Source: Spirochaetales bacterium UBA6872
Lineage (GTDB): Bacteria > Spirochaetota > Spirochaetia > Sphaerochaetales > Sphaerochaetaceae
Assembly: GCA_002452215.1 (NCBI GenBank)
Contig: DKCO01000022.1
Span: forward strand, 1-64,000
Reading direction: 5' to 3'
Length of the DNA: 64,000 nucleotides
Part shown: in pieces, positions 9,447-18,143 of the stretch
Layout of the letters: the number at the start of each line of letters is the position of its first letter
How positions within the stretch are numbered: position 1 is the stretch's first letter
Translations under genes and position numbers: made by a program
The notes under the pieces: generated by a model
Seen by the model: the letters and a program-made list of their open reading frames with translations, nothing else
Told to the model about the DNA's origin: nothing
Database searches by the model: none

Positions 9447-9465
9447 ACTCTATATATGCCTTTGC

Positions 9466-9493
9466 TTTCAATTTTTGCATGATTTTGTATAAT
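9466..9493 (+). promoter_or_regulatory. Probable promoter of argH
   Basis: TTTCAA (9466-9471), 16-base spacer, TATAAT (9488-9493), giving a very short leader before argH. The -10 is perfect, the -35 weak. Confidence 0.5.
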
Positions 9494-9513
9494 CGATGGC
9501 ATAGAGGATGGCT

Positions 9514-10887
9514 ATGGGAGATAAACTTTGGCAAAAAAACTACACTCTCGATTCGATGATGGAGAGATTTACAGTTGGTAAGGATTATGTCTTGGATGAG
9601 AATTTGGTTCTTTCTGATTTGATTGGATCTGCGGCACAAGCAAAGGGCTTGAGGAAAATCGGAATATTGGAAGAAGACGAGACAGAGAAAATCCTCGCAA
9701 CTCTTGATGAGATTGCAATGCTCAGAAAGGAGAACTCATTCGAAATCTTGCAAAGCGATGAAGATTGCCATACGGCTATAGAGTCATACTTGACCAATAA
9801 GCTTGGAGATATCGGAAAGAAGATACATACAGGAAGGTCAAGAAACGACCAAGTCCAGACAGCGCTTAGGTTATTTATGCGCGAAGGTGCATTGAAACTT
9901 TCAGATGCATCCTTGTCTTTTGCATCATCATTGATTTCATTTGCTGAGAAAAATACAGATGTTCCTATGCCTGGTCGGACCCATATGCAAATTGCGATGC
10001 CATCATCTGTTGCTCTCTGGGCAATGTCTTTTTCAGAAGAGATTCTTGAAGAGTCGTCGATGCTATTGTCCTTTTATTCTGTGCTTGATCAGTCACCACT
10101 TGGGTCAGCTGCAAGTTATGGCACTACATTGAATACAGATAGGGAATATCTTGCGAACTTGATGGGATTTTCAAGAGTCCAAAACAATGTCATTTATGCG
10201 AACAATTCACGAGGAAAATTCGAGGCTATGTTCTTGGATATCATGGGGTACCTTGCACTTACTATCTCTAAGCTTGCCCAGGACTTGATGCTTTTTACAC
10301 TTCCAGAGTTTGGCTATTTTTCTCTTCCAAAGGAGCTTACGACTGGTTCATCGATTATGCCACAGAAGAAGAACCCAGATGGCTTGGAGCTCGCAAGATC
10401 TCGAACAGAGTGTATTCTCTCTTGCTCTGATAGGGTAAAGGGCATAATAAAAGCATTGCCATCTGGCTATAACAGGGATTTCCAGGATACAAAAGAGCCT
10501 TTGATTGAGGGATATGACTCTACTGTTGCTCTTTTGAATATAATGTCTTTGATGGTAAAGAAGCTCGATGTTCATCCCGATAAGCTTATAAAGGCATGTA
10601 CTTCTGAGCTATATGCAACAGATCGTGTAATGGAGAAGGTCCTCTCTGGTGGAAATTTCCGAGACAGCTACAAGACTGTTGGCCTAAATCTCGATAAAGT
10701 CGATGCTGATTCCGATCCAGTTGCTTCCTTGAAGAAAAGAACTGTCTTGGGCAGTGCAGGGAACCTGAATATCGAATATGCAAGAAAGTGGCTTCAAGAA
10801 GAGGAGAGAAGCGTTGAGGAAAAGTGTGCTTTTTTAACCCGAGTGTATAAAAGTTTGCTTCCTTCTATAGATCAAGTGATTATTTAG
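9514..10887 (+). CDS. argH: Argininosuccinate lyase
   Basis: 457 aa from ATG 9514; ATG 9508 is also in frame, but AGAGG directly abuts it and is well spaced only for 9514. It splits argininosuccinate to arginine and fumarate, the last step of arginine synthesis, in the cytoplasm. The superfamily signature GSSIMPQKKNPDG with the catalytic Ser is near residue 280, and GRSRNDQV and SYLTNKLGDIGKKIHTGRSR lie in the N-terminal active-site region. argG is not adjacent. PRPP synthetase follows in the same direction without a clear terminator. Confidence 0.93.
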   Translation: MGDKLWQKNYTLDSMMERFTVGKDYVLDENLVLSDLIGSAAQAKGLRKIGILEEDETEKILATLDEIAMLRKENSFEILQSDEDCHTAIESYLTNKLGDIGKKIHTGRSRNDQVQTALRLFMREGALKLSDASLSFASSLISFAEKNTDVPMPGRTHMQIAMPSSVALWAMSFSEEILEESSMLLSFYSVLDQSPLGSAASYGTTLNTDREYLANLMGFSRVQNNVIYANNSRGKFEAMFLDIMGYLALTISKLAQDLMLFTLPEFGYFSLPKELTTGSSIMPQKKNPDGLELARSRTECILSCSDRVKGIIKALPSGYNRDFQDTKEPLIEGYDSTVALLNIMSLMVKKLDVHPDKLIKACTSELYATDRVMEKVLSGGNFRDSYKTVGLNLDKVDADSDPVASLKKRTVLGSAGNLNIEYARKWLQEEERSVEEKCAFLTRVYKSLLPSIDQVII

Positions 10888-10961
10888 TGCATACTGCCTA
10901 ATATTTTAGTTCCTTTTCCACCTTGAAGAGTTTATGTTTTTTGAATAGACTTTTCATTGCT

Positions 10962-12248
10962 ATGAGTATAATCAAACCGCATAAGCTTGGTGTTATTGCA
11001 GGTCCAGGCTCCGAGTATTTTACAGGAAAAGTAGTAAAGCATCTTAGAAGACTTTATATCGATCGTTACGAAAAGCTTTCGGAGGCCCTGACAAAGAGGC
11101 ATAATATCACATCTGAAGAGCTTTTAGAGCAGGTTACTCTCATGGATGATTTGGATTCAAGGAAGATTCCTACAGGAAAGCTTCCGACTTCTTTCCATTG
11201 TCCGGATTTGACAATCAATGTTAAGTACACTAAGTTTGCTAACGGCGAGGAAAAAGCAGAAATAATAGATCCTGTTCGAGGTTTGAATATCTATATAATA
11301 TATGATGTTTCGAATTGTGCTCCTATAAAAGTGGCAGGCTCTGAGGATGGACAGCCTTTATCTGTCAATGATCATTTGATGTTCTTGTTCACGACTATAA
11401 ACGCTGTCAAGCTTGCTGGAGCTTTGTCTGTTACTCTTGTTCTTCCGACATATCCGTATGCAAGACAGCATAAGAAAGCTGGAAGAGAAGCGCTCACTGC
11501 AGCGATGTTTGCACATTTTTGCGAAGGGCTGGGAGTGAATAGGATAATAACTTTAGATATCCATTCAAGAGAGATCGAGAATGCTTTCACGACTTGCCAT
11601 CTCGAGAATTTGCATGGCTCATACCAGACATTGATTGCTTTGAGAAAACTTATAGATTTCTCAGATCCTGATATAGTTGTCGTTTCACCTGATACAGGAG
11701 CTGTATCCAGAAACAAATTCTATGCGCAGGGCCTTCATAGACCTCTTGCAATTCTCTATAAGGAAAGAGATTATTCCGTAGTATCAAAAGATGCTAAGAA
11801 CTCTAATATCAAATCGATAAATCTTCTTGGTGATGTTAGGGGAAAGACTGTATTGATGGCTGATGATATGATTGCAACAGGTGGCACTATGATTATAGCT
11901 ATGAGAGAGCTTATGAATAGAGGTGCCAAGAAGATAATATGTATTGTATCTCTTCCATTTTTCAATGGAAATGCTATCGAGAATTTCGATCAAGCTTACA
12001 AGGAAGGTGTCTTCTGGAGGATTATCGGTACTAATGCTGTTTACCAAGGTAAAGGATTATTGGAGAAGGAATGGTTTGTGCAAGCCGATGTTACTGAGCT
12101 TTTTGCACGCGTTATTTCCAGGCTTCATCATGGCAGATCTATCTCTCCTTTGCTCGATAACAGAAAATTCATACAGAAGCTAATTGATGTGTCACAAGCA
12201 AATCCGAAGGGACCTGTGCCAGATGACAATCCAAGTCTAGCTGATTGA
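10962..12248 (+). CDS. prs: Ribose-phosphate pyrophosphokinase (PRPP synthetase), long form
   Basis: 428 aa from ATG 10962; an upstream TTG (10923) would add 13 residues of no recognisable character. It makes PRPP from ribose 5-phosphate and ATP. The phosphoribosyl loop VLMADDMIATGGT (near residue 305) and LDIHSREIENAF are diagnostic. The protein is ~110 residues longer than the 315-aa common enzyme, with a long N-terminal segment before VNDHLMFLF; spirochaetes and some relatives have such long forms. It feeds nucleotide, His and Trp synthesis. The aminotransferase gene follows after 12 bases, so the two are probably cotranscribed. Confidence 0.82.
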   Translation: MSIIKPHKLGVIAGPGSEYFTGKVVKHLRRLYIDRYEKLSEALTKRHNITSEELLEQVTLMDDLDSRKIPTGKLPTSFHCPDLTINVKYTKFANGEEKAEIIDPVRGLNIYIIYDVSNCAPIKVAGSEDGQPLSVNDHLMFLFTTINAVKLAGALSVTLVLPTYPYARQHKKAGREALTAAMFAHFCEGLGVNRIITLDIHSREIENAFTTCHLENLHGSYQTLIALRKLIDFSDPDIVVVSPDTGAVSRNKFYAQGLHRPLAILYKERDYSVVSKDAKNSNIKSINLLGDVRGKTVLMADDMIATGGTMIIAMRELMNRGAKKIICIVSLPFFNGNAIENFDQAYKEGVFWRIIGTNAVYQGKGLLEKEWFVQADVTELFARVISRLHHGRSISPLLDNRKFIQKLIDVSQANPKGPVPDDNPSLAD

Positions 12249-12260
12249 GGAAGTAGCAAT

Positions 12261-13469
12261 ATGCAAATGTCAAATAGAATATCGGGCTTTCAAACATCGC
12301 CTATCAGAAGACTTGTTCCATATTCGCGAATGGCAGAGAAAAAGGGCATTCATGTTATCCATTTGAATATCGGGCAACCAGATATAAAAACACCGAAAGA
12401 GGCTTTGGATGCAATTCGCAATTATGATAAAGATATCATAGAATATGGTGTTTCTGAGGGTGATTTCGAATTAAGGCGCGCAATGCTCAAATACTATGAG
12501 CGCTATGGCATAAATGACCTGACTGAAGATGACATAATGATCACGACAGGGGGCTCTGAGGCTTTGCAATTTGCTTTCATCACGCTTTGCGATCCATATG
12601 ACGAGTTCATAATACCAGAGCCTTATTATACAAATGTCGCAACATTTGCGAATGTAGCTATGGTTAAATTGAGACCTGTAACATCGTCTTTGGCAGATGG
12701 CTTTGTGCTCCCATCAATTGATGCGTTTGAAGAGAAGATAAACAAGAAGACAATGGGCATTCTTCTATGCTCTCCTAACAACCCTACTGGACATGTTTAC
12801 TCCAGCTCTGAGCTAGAGGCGCTATTAAAGCTTTGCAAGAAGCATGATATCTTTCTCGTTGTTGATGAAGTATATAGGGAATTTTGCTATGATGGCGAGA
12901 AATTCACATCTGTCCTTTCTTTCCCAGAATACAGTGACAGAGTAATCTGCATAGATTCGTTTTCCAAGCGATTTTCGATGTGTGGTGCTCGTGTAGGTGC
13001 CATTGTTACAAAGAACAAGGAGTTTCTTGGCTCTTGCATGAAAATGGCTCAAGCACGTCTGTGTCCTCCAAATGTCGAGCAAGTTGCTGCAGCTGCCGCA
13101 CTTACAGCTCCAGATAGCTATATCGATAATGTTGTATCGGAGTATAAGAGAAGAAGAGATTTGCTTGTTACTCAGCTACAAGCAATCGATGGAGTGAAAG
13201 TAAATATGCCAAAAGGTGCTTTCTACTTTGTTGCCTCGCTCCCTGTCGATGATGCTGAGAAGTTTGCTCTTTATATGCTGAAGGACTTTTCTTACAAGGG
13301 TGCGACTGTGATGTTTGCGCCAGCTGAAGGTTTTTATTGGACAGAGGGTCTTGGAAAGACAGAGGCTCGTTTTGCTTATGTACTTGAGGAGGGCGAGTTG
13401 ATGCTTGCATCTGAATGCCTGAGAGAAGGATTGAAAGCATATAGAAGAGATGTAATGCATATACAATGA
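12261..13469 (+). CDS. Class I/II aminotransferase (aspartate-aminotransferase-like)
   Basis: 402 aa, PLP fold type I. GGSEALQFAF binds the cofactor phosphate, SPNNPTGHVY is the Asn loop, DEVYREFCYDG includes the PLP-contacting Asp and Tyr, and the Schiff-base Lys is in SFSKRFSMCGARVG (near residue 240). The C-terminal Arg for the alpha-carboxylate is likely in KTEARFAY. Aspartate or aromatic/alanine-type 2-oxo acids are all possible; the sequence does not fix which. It starts at ATG 12261 with GAGGAAGTAGCA upstream and lies in the arg/PRPP run. Confidence 0.82.
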   Translation: MQMSNRISGFQTSPIRRLVPYSRMAEKKGIHVIHLNIGQPDIKTPKEALDAIRNYDKDIIEYGVSEGDFELRRAMLKYYERYGINDLTEDDIMITTGGSEALQFAFITLCDPYDEFIIPEPYYTNVATFANVAMVKLRPVTSSLADGFVLPSIDAFEEKINKKTMGILLCSPNNPTGHVYSSSELEALLKLCKKHDIFLVVDEVYREFCYDGEKFTSVLSFPEYSDRVICIDSFSKRFSMCGARVGAIVTKNKEFLGSCMKMAQARLCPPNVEQVAAAAALTAPDSYIDNVVSEYKRRRDLLVTQLQAIDGVKVNMPKGAFYFVASLPVDDAEKFALYMLKDFSYKGATVMFAPAEGFYWTEGLGKTEARFAYVLEEGELMLASECLREGLKAYRRDVMHIQ

Positions 13470-13493
13470 TTGCTCCAGTTGTCATCAAGCACT

Positions 13494-13521
13494 TTGTAAA
13501 AAACAATAATGGTAATATAAT
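13494..13521 (+). promoter_or_regulatory. Probable promoter for the 13546-18051 operon
   Basis: TTGTAA (13494-13499), 16 bases, TATAAT (13516-13521), 24 bases before a GTG start that has its own AAGGAG. Confidence 0.55.
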
Positions 13522-13545
13522 TTCTTTTGAGTAAGGAGTTTTTAC

Positions 13546-16242
13546 GTGGATCCTCTGTTTTCAGATCTCAATGAATTGTCGAGAATGACTTCAAAAAAGG
13601 CCGAGAAGAACCTTAGAGAGTGTGTTGTTTATCTTAGAAACGATTTCAATGGGATATGCAAGATTCTAAGACTCTACCATCCATTGGAAGCTTTGAAGCT
13701 TGCTGTTTGGGAAAAGAGAAAGATATTGAAGACCAAGAATGATATGCTTTCGAAGTCCCAAGCGGAGCTTTTGCCAGTATTGTTGCAATCTATTGTGCAA
13801 TCCAGCATATTCGACTCCACTGACGGAATTTCACATAACAGGGATATAAAGCAAAAGGATTGGAAGCGAGTAGTTGAGCTTTCTTTTGATGTGGCTCGCA
13901 AGATCCTGAGATATATTGATTGCCTTACAGTCTACCAGATAGGGGAGTCAAAGATAAAAGAATGCGATGCAGAGAAGTACAGGATAGCACTTTATAAACT
14001 CTTTTTCCCAAGCGAAGAGGAATTCAAGACTATAGATGATTTATCATATCTTCTCATTGCTTCCATTTCTGACAAAAAGGATGAGATTGAGGATTCATTT
14101 CATTTGCCTGCCGATAAGCTGATATCTGAGATGAAGAACATAGCTCTCAACTCCCTTGATGGCATTGATATGCTCACAGCTGATAGCCAGATCTACAAAG
14201 CAGAGATGAGCCTAGAGATGGCTAAAAAGAGAGAAATCGAAAAATATCGTGAGATGTCAGATGACGATTTGCGAAATGCTATTGTCAAGGAAAAGGGGTG
14301 GGAAGGTAGGCTTGCGAACATAATCGGCCGAAGAGATGACTTTGATCTGTTCCGCCCTGATTTCTATTCTTCTCTTTCTCGTGAAAGTTATGTTGAGATG
14401 TCATCTGAACTTAGCAAGATGGATCTTTATAAGTGTCTTGAGAATGGTGTCTGGCCAGCAACTGTAAAACCTTTTATAAGCTTTGGCGATTTTACTTTCT
14501 CATTTGTTTCTGAGCATTTGATGTCATTTGCAAGCACTATCATTGGCGACAAAGTTGATTTGTCGGGATATATTTCAAAAGCTGTTGAAAAATCTTGCTT
14601 GGAGCTTTTTAATCCAACAGATGCTGTTGATGTCTTTTCGTTTGATGGACATAAGATCGATTTGATTGCTCCACCTTCTCTTGATGAACTCAATCCTATT
14701 TCGGAAGCACATGTCTTTTCTTCAAGAATTGAGCTTAGAGATGAGGAGATGAGAAAAAAATCGAATCATGGTCACTCTGAGCTTATCATTGATTCGGATT
14801 CAAAAGAAGATTTCAAGAGTCTTGGTGACAATAGATTCATCATCTCTGGGTGCTATATTTGCAAATGTGCAACATTGCCTGAATATAGTTCTGAGATAAA
14901 GAGAAGACTATTTGGACAGCTTGAGATAATCGACAATTCGGATGGCGAGATATATACATGTCTTGATGATGAGGTTATGTCACCATCTGAAGAAGCCGAT
15001 GATGATATTGCAGACGATAATATTTCAGATGAATACGAGTACTCTGACTCAGAGGATGAGGAGGAGAAGAAGATATCTGAGCGCGAAAATGCTTTGGAAG
15101 ATGCTCCTTTGGATTTTGAAAATGGAGTCAAAACTGATATAAGCAAGCTAAAAGAAAGATATGCGCTTACAGATTCAATTATCCAAAAAGAAAACGAGGA
15201 TGGTGAATACTTTGGTTCCTTTGAGCGAGATCTGGACGATGATGACTTCGATGATGAAGATGATGATGCCGATGATTTTGACGATGAGGATGACAAAGAA
15301 GAGGAGGCCTTATATGATGAGGCCGAACAGGAAGATGAGTATGCCTCAGATTCAGCTGACAGCAGCGACAGAGATGATAGCGAGGAGACTCAAGATCAGC
15401 TTGATTTCTTGTCGATTCTAGATGACGAGTCTCCAGAAGAGAAAGAGCTGACCGATGAGCTTATTGAAAACGATGAGCGCGATGAGTTGGAGAAGGAGAG
15501 GGAGGAGGAGTCTTTCCCTGATAATATACAAAAAGAAGAACCCCAAGAAAATGTAAATCCTGAGCCTTGTACAGATCAAGATCAAACAGAAGATAGCGAG
15601 AAGGAAAGTGACATAGGATTTCCAGAACTTTCAGAAGCATCCGAGGATGAAGAGTCTGATGATAATCCGGACGATGAGATCAAGCAAGAGAGTTTGGAAG
15701 ATTGTCCAAAACAATCAAAAGTAATGTCAGAGTCAAATGGAATAGAGATTGTGCAAGATTCTGATGGTGTTTTTGTCATGAGGGGCTCCAATGATCATAT
15801 TGATGATGACTTTGGATTGAAAGGCATACTGAAAGATATAAAGCGTGTGCTTGCCGACAATAATTCTGTTTATGTCTCATTTGTAAAAAATGCTGATGCG
15901 GATTTGAGGGATTACCTCTCCAGTGTGATAAAAAAGAGCTGGGAGAAACAGCAACAAGATCATAAAGATAAGGTTTTCACAATTTATGATTATTCATTGA
16001 CTGTGTTGCTTCCTGGCTCATTGGTAAGAGATGAATTGAAACTTAGCGAGCTATTGGATAATGCTGGTGCTGTGATGTACTCAAAGAAGAAAAAAGAGTG
16101 GAATGCACTTATTGTTTACATAGATGAGGCATACAGTGTCGTAGATGCTGAAGAGAAGTTCATAACACAAGATTCTTTTTCTTCATATGATTGGAAGAGA
16201 GTCCAGATCATTGGTGAGCAACTATTGAACAGAGGGCAATGA
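13546..16242 (+). CDS. Large protein of unknown function with a highly acidic low-complexity linker
   Basis: 898 aa starting at GTG (13546), with AAGGAG eight bases upstream. I recognise no family. Residues ~1-470 are mixed alpha-helical with a charged, soluble character. Residues ~480-720 are dominated by Asp and Glu (runs such as DDDDFDDEDDDADDFDDEDD), a disordered acidic stretch. Residues ~730-898 form a second compact, probably folded domain (FGLKGILKDIKRVLADNNS, YDYSLTVLLPGSLVRDEL). No signal peptide or membrane helix. The last base triplet overlaps the next gene (ATGATG), so it is translationally coupled to the phosphatase. A role in binding a basic partner is only a guess. Confidence 0.72.
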   Translation: MDPLFSDLNELSRMTSKKAEKNLRECVVYLRNDFNGICKILRLYHPLEALKLAVWEKRKILKTKNDMLSKSQAELLPVLLQSIVQSSIFDSTDGISHNRDIKQKDWKRVVELSFDVARKILRYIDCLTVYQIGESKIKECDAEKYRIALYKLFFPSEEEFKTIDDLSYLLIASISDKKDEIEDSFHLPADKLISEMKNIALNSLDGIDMLTADSQIYKAEMSLEMAKKREIEKYREMSDDDLRNAIVKEKGWEGRLANIIGRRDDFDLFRPDFYSSLSRESYVEMSSELSKMDLYKCLENGVWPATVKPFISFGDFTFSFVSEHLMSFASTIIGDKVDLSGYISKAVEKSCLELFNPTDAVDVFSFDGHKIDLIAPPSLDELNPISEAHVFSSRIELRDEEMRKKSNHGHSELIIDSDSKEDFKSLGDNRFIISGCYICKCATLPEYSSEIKRRLFGQLEIIDNSDGEIYTCLDDEVMSPSEEADDDIADDNISDEYEYSDSEDEEEKKISERENALEDAPLDFENGVKTDISKLKERYALTDSIIQKENEDGEYFGSFERDLDDDDFDDEDDDADDFDDEDDKEEEALYDEAEQEDEYASDSADSSDRDDSEETQDQLDFLSILDDESPEEKELTDELIENDERDELEKEREEESFPDNIQKEEPQENVNPEPCTDQDQTEDSEKESDIGFPELSEASEDEESDDNPDDEIKQESLEDCPKQSKVMSESNGIEIVQDSDGVFVMRGSNDHIDDDFGLKGILKDIKRVLADNNSVYVSFVKNADADLRDYLSSVIKKSWEKQQQDHKDKVFTIYDYSLTVLLPGSLVRDELKLSELLDNAGAVMYSKKKKEWNALIVYIDEAYSVVDAEEKFITQDSFSSYDWKRVQIIGEQLLNRGQ

Positions 16243-17018
16243 TGGAAGAAAGCCTTTTGAAGGAGAGGTTCCTTCTAGCCAAAAGCATTGCAAAAAAGGT
16301 TTCTGATTTCTTGCTTGCGAATGAGAAAATGCGATTTGAGGCCATCGCAAAGGCAGACAATGATTATGTCACAAGTGCTGACAAGTTGGCTGAAGATCTG
16401 ATAGAGAACGAGATTCGGTCTTCTTTTCCTGATGATTCCTTTTATGGGGAAGAGAACGGGAAGATTGGCTCTGATCAAAATAGGCGCTGGATTATAGACC
16501 CTATTGATGGGACTGTGGATTTCATGACAGGGTTTCCGAACTATACAGTTTCGATTGCTTTCGAGGATGAGGATGGACTTGCTTTTGGCGTTGTTGCAAT
16601 ACCAAGACAGAATGAACTGTTTTCTGCCTTTCGCTCCGAGGGTGCTTTTTTGAATGGTAAAGCAATACATACAGATGAAGGGGCTCCTTTGAAGAAGCAT
16701 CTTGCAATCCTTGTGCCACCACATAGACATCATGAGCTTTTGGATTGTTATATTTCAAAGATGCGTAGATTTTACGACTTGGTCTCTGATGTAAGGTCAG
16801 TTGGTTCTGCCGCATGTTCTCTTTGCTACGTCGCATGTGGAAGAGTCGCGATGTACTATGAAATTGGATTGAAGATATATGATTGCGCTGCAGGCATTGT
16901 TATAGTAAAAGAAGCTGGAGGGCAAGTTACTCTTTTGTCTGATGATGAAGAGTGGATAGAAATAGCATCAAGCACAAGCTCGTCTCACGAAAGAATGATA
17001 GGAATAATAAATGATTAA
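16239..17018 (+). CDS. Inositol-monophosphatase family phosphatase (SuhB/CysQ type)
   Basis: 259 aa. The lithium-sensitive phosphatase metal site is complete: GEENG (motif with Glu), WIIDPIDGTVDF near residue 85 and YDCAAGIVIVKEAGG near 210 (Trp of the usual WDxAAG replaced by Tyr). Substrates in this family are inositol phosphates, 3'-phosphoadenosine 5'-phosphate or fructose 1,6-bisphosphate; the sequence does not choose. It overlaps the previous gene by 4 bases and the next by 8, so the three genes form a tightly coupled operon. Confidence 0.85.
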   Translation: MMEESLLKERFLLAKSIAKKVSDFLLANEKMRFEAIAKADNDYVTSADKLAEDLIENEIRSSFPDDSFYGEENGKIGSDQNRRWIIDPIDGTVDFMTGFPNYTVSIAFEDEDGLAFGVVAIPRQNELFSAFRSEGAFLNGKAIHTDEGAPLKKHLAILVPPHRHHELLDCYISKMRRFYDLVSDVRSVGSAACSLCYVACGRVAMYYEIGLKIYDCAAGIVIVKEAGGQVTLLSDDEEWIEIASSTSSSHERMIGIIND

Positions 17019-18051
17019 AGCTGTTTTGTTTGATTTCGATGGTACTTTAGCCGATTCTTCAGAGGGTATTTTCTCTACAGCTCGTAAAGTGATGCATGAC
17101 ATGGGTTATAGCGATGAATGGAGCGATAGAGAGATGCGCAAATTCATCGGCCCTCCTTTGAGAGAATGCTTCAAAGTAGCTTTCTCTCTACCTGATTCAA
17201 TGCTTGACGAAGCTGTTGAGAGATATAGAGCAATCTATAAGCAAACTGGATACAAAATGTGCTCTCTATATGATGGTATCAAAAGGCTTATTGTTGCTCT
17301 GAGAGCACTAAAAATCAAAATTGCTGTTGCTACAAACAAAGAGCAATCAACAGTTGAAGAGTGTATAAAAGCATTAGGCATTACATATCTTTTTGATTCT
17401 ATCTATGGCACAGATCTAGCGGGTAAGCTAAAGAAAACAGATTTGATTAAGCTCGCTTGCAAAGATTTCTCGCTATCGCCAAAAGAGGTTATGATGGTAG
17501 GAGATACCGAGAATGATAGAGTTGGTGCAAAAGATGCTGGAGTTGAGTTTGTTGGTGTAACTTGGGGTTTTGGATACTCTTTGCCATGGACTCTTGATGG
17601 AGTGAACCATATTAACAAAGCCTCAGAGCTTTTGGATATAATAAAGAAAATCGAAGGAGATGATACTATGATTGAGAAAATTGAGACAAAGAATGCACCC
17701 GCAGCAATAGGTCCTTATAGCCAAGCTGTCAAGAGTGGGAATCTACTATTTCTTTCCGGACAAATTCCGGTAGATCCATCTACTGGTAACGTCGTTGAAG
17801 GAACTACAGCAGATCAAGCACGACAATGCTTGAAGAATATAGAAGCTGTTTTGAAAGAGGCTGGTGCTGTGATGTCTAATGTAGTCAAGACAACAGTATT
17901 TCTAAAGGATATGAATGATTTCGTACCAGTAAATGAAGTATACAAAGAGGCTTTCTCTTCCTCTGATATTCTTCCTGCGCGTTCAGCTGTACAAGTTGCA
18001 AAGCTTCCTAAGGATGTTGGCGTTGAGATTGAAGTGATAGCAGTTCTTTAA
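17011..18051 (+). CDS. HAD phosphatase (Gph-like) fused to a RidA domain
   Basis: A single 346-aa frame. Residues 1-~215 are a phosphoglycolate-phosphatase-like HAD enzyme: DFDGTLAD (nucleophile Asp near 8), ATNKEQS, KLKKTDL and GDTENDRVGA. Residues ~220-346 are a full RidA (YjgF/UK114) imine/enamine deaminase: APAAIGPYSQAV, FLSGQIPVDP, the substrate-binding Arg in PARSAVQV and VGVEIEVIAV. A perfectly placed AAGGAG (17654-17659) precedes ATG 17668, which begins exactly where free RidA proteins begin, so a separate 127-aa RidA may also be made. RidA removes reactive 2-aminoacrylate from PLP enzymes; the aminotransferase upstream is a possible source. Confidence 0.85.
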   Translation: MIKAVLFDFDGTLADSSEGIFSTARKVMHDMGYSDEWSDREMRKFIGPPLRECFKVAFSLPDSMLDEAVERYRAIYKQTGYKMCSLYDGIKRLIVALRALKIKIAVATNKEQSTVEECIKALGITYLFDSIYGTDLAGKLKKTDLIKLACKDFSLSPKEVMMVGDTENDRVGAKDAGVEFVGVTWGFGYSLPWTLDGVNHINKASELLDIIKKIEGDDTMIEKIETKNAPAAIGPYSQAVKSGNLLFLSGQIPVDPSTGNVVEGTTADQARQCLKNIEAVLKEAGAVMSNVVKTTVFLKDMNDFVPVNEVYKEAFSSSDILPARSAVQVAKLPKDVGVEIEVIAVL

Positions 18052-18074
18052 GGAGCTAATTCCAATGGAATTTG

Positions 18075-18107
18075 AAAAAGGCTATAGTTTCTCGCTATAG
18101 TCTTTTT
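18075..18107. terminator. Bidirectional intrinsic terminator
   Basis: AAAAAGGCTATAG (18075-18087) pairs with CTATAGTCTTTTT (18095-18107), one G-T pair. Sits between the convergent HAD-RidA and trkH genes. Confidence 0.85.
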
Positions 18108-18143
18108 GCTTTCAAGGCAAATGCTCTTGGTTTTTGAAGGATT

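Noticed and set aside
14853..15296. 147-codon Ser-rich frame on the minus strand
   Set aside because: It is the antisense of the Asp/Glu-rich stretch of the 898-aa protein (GAT/GAC read backwards gives Ser), not a gene.
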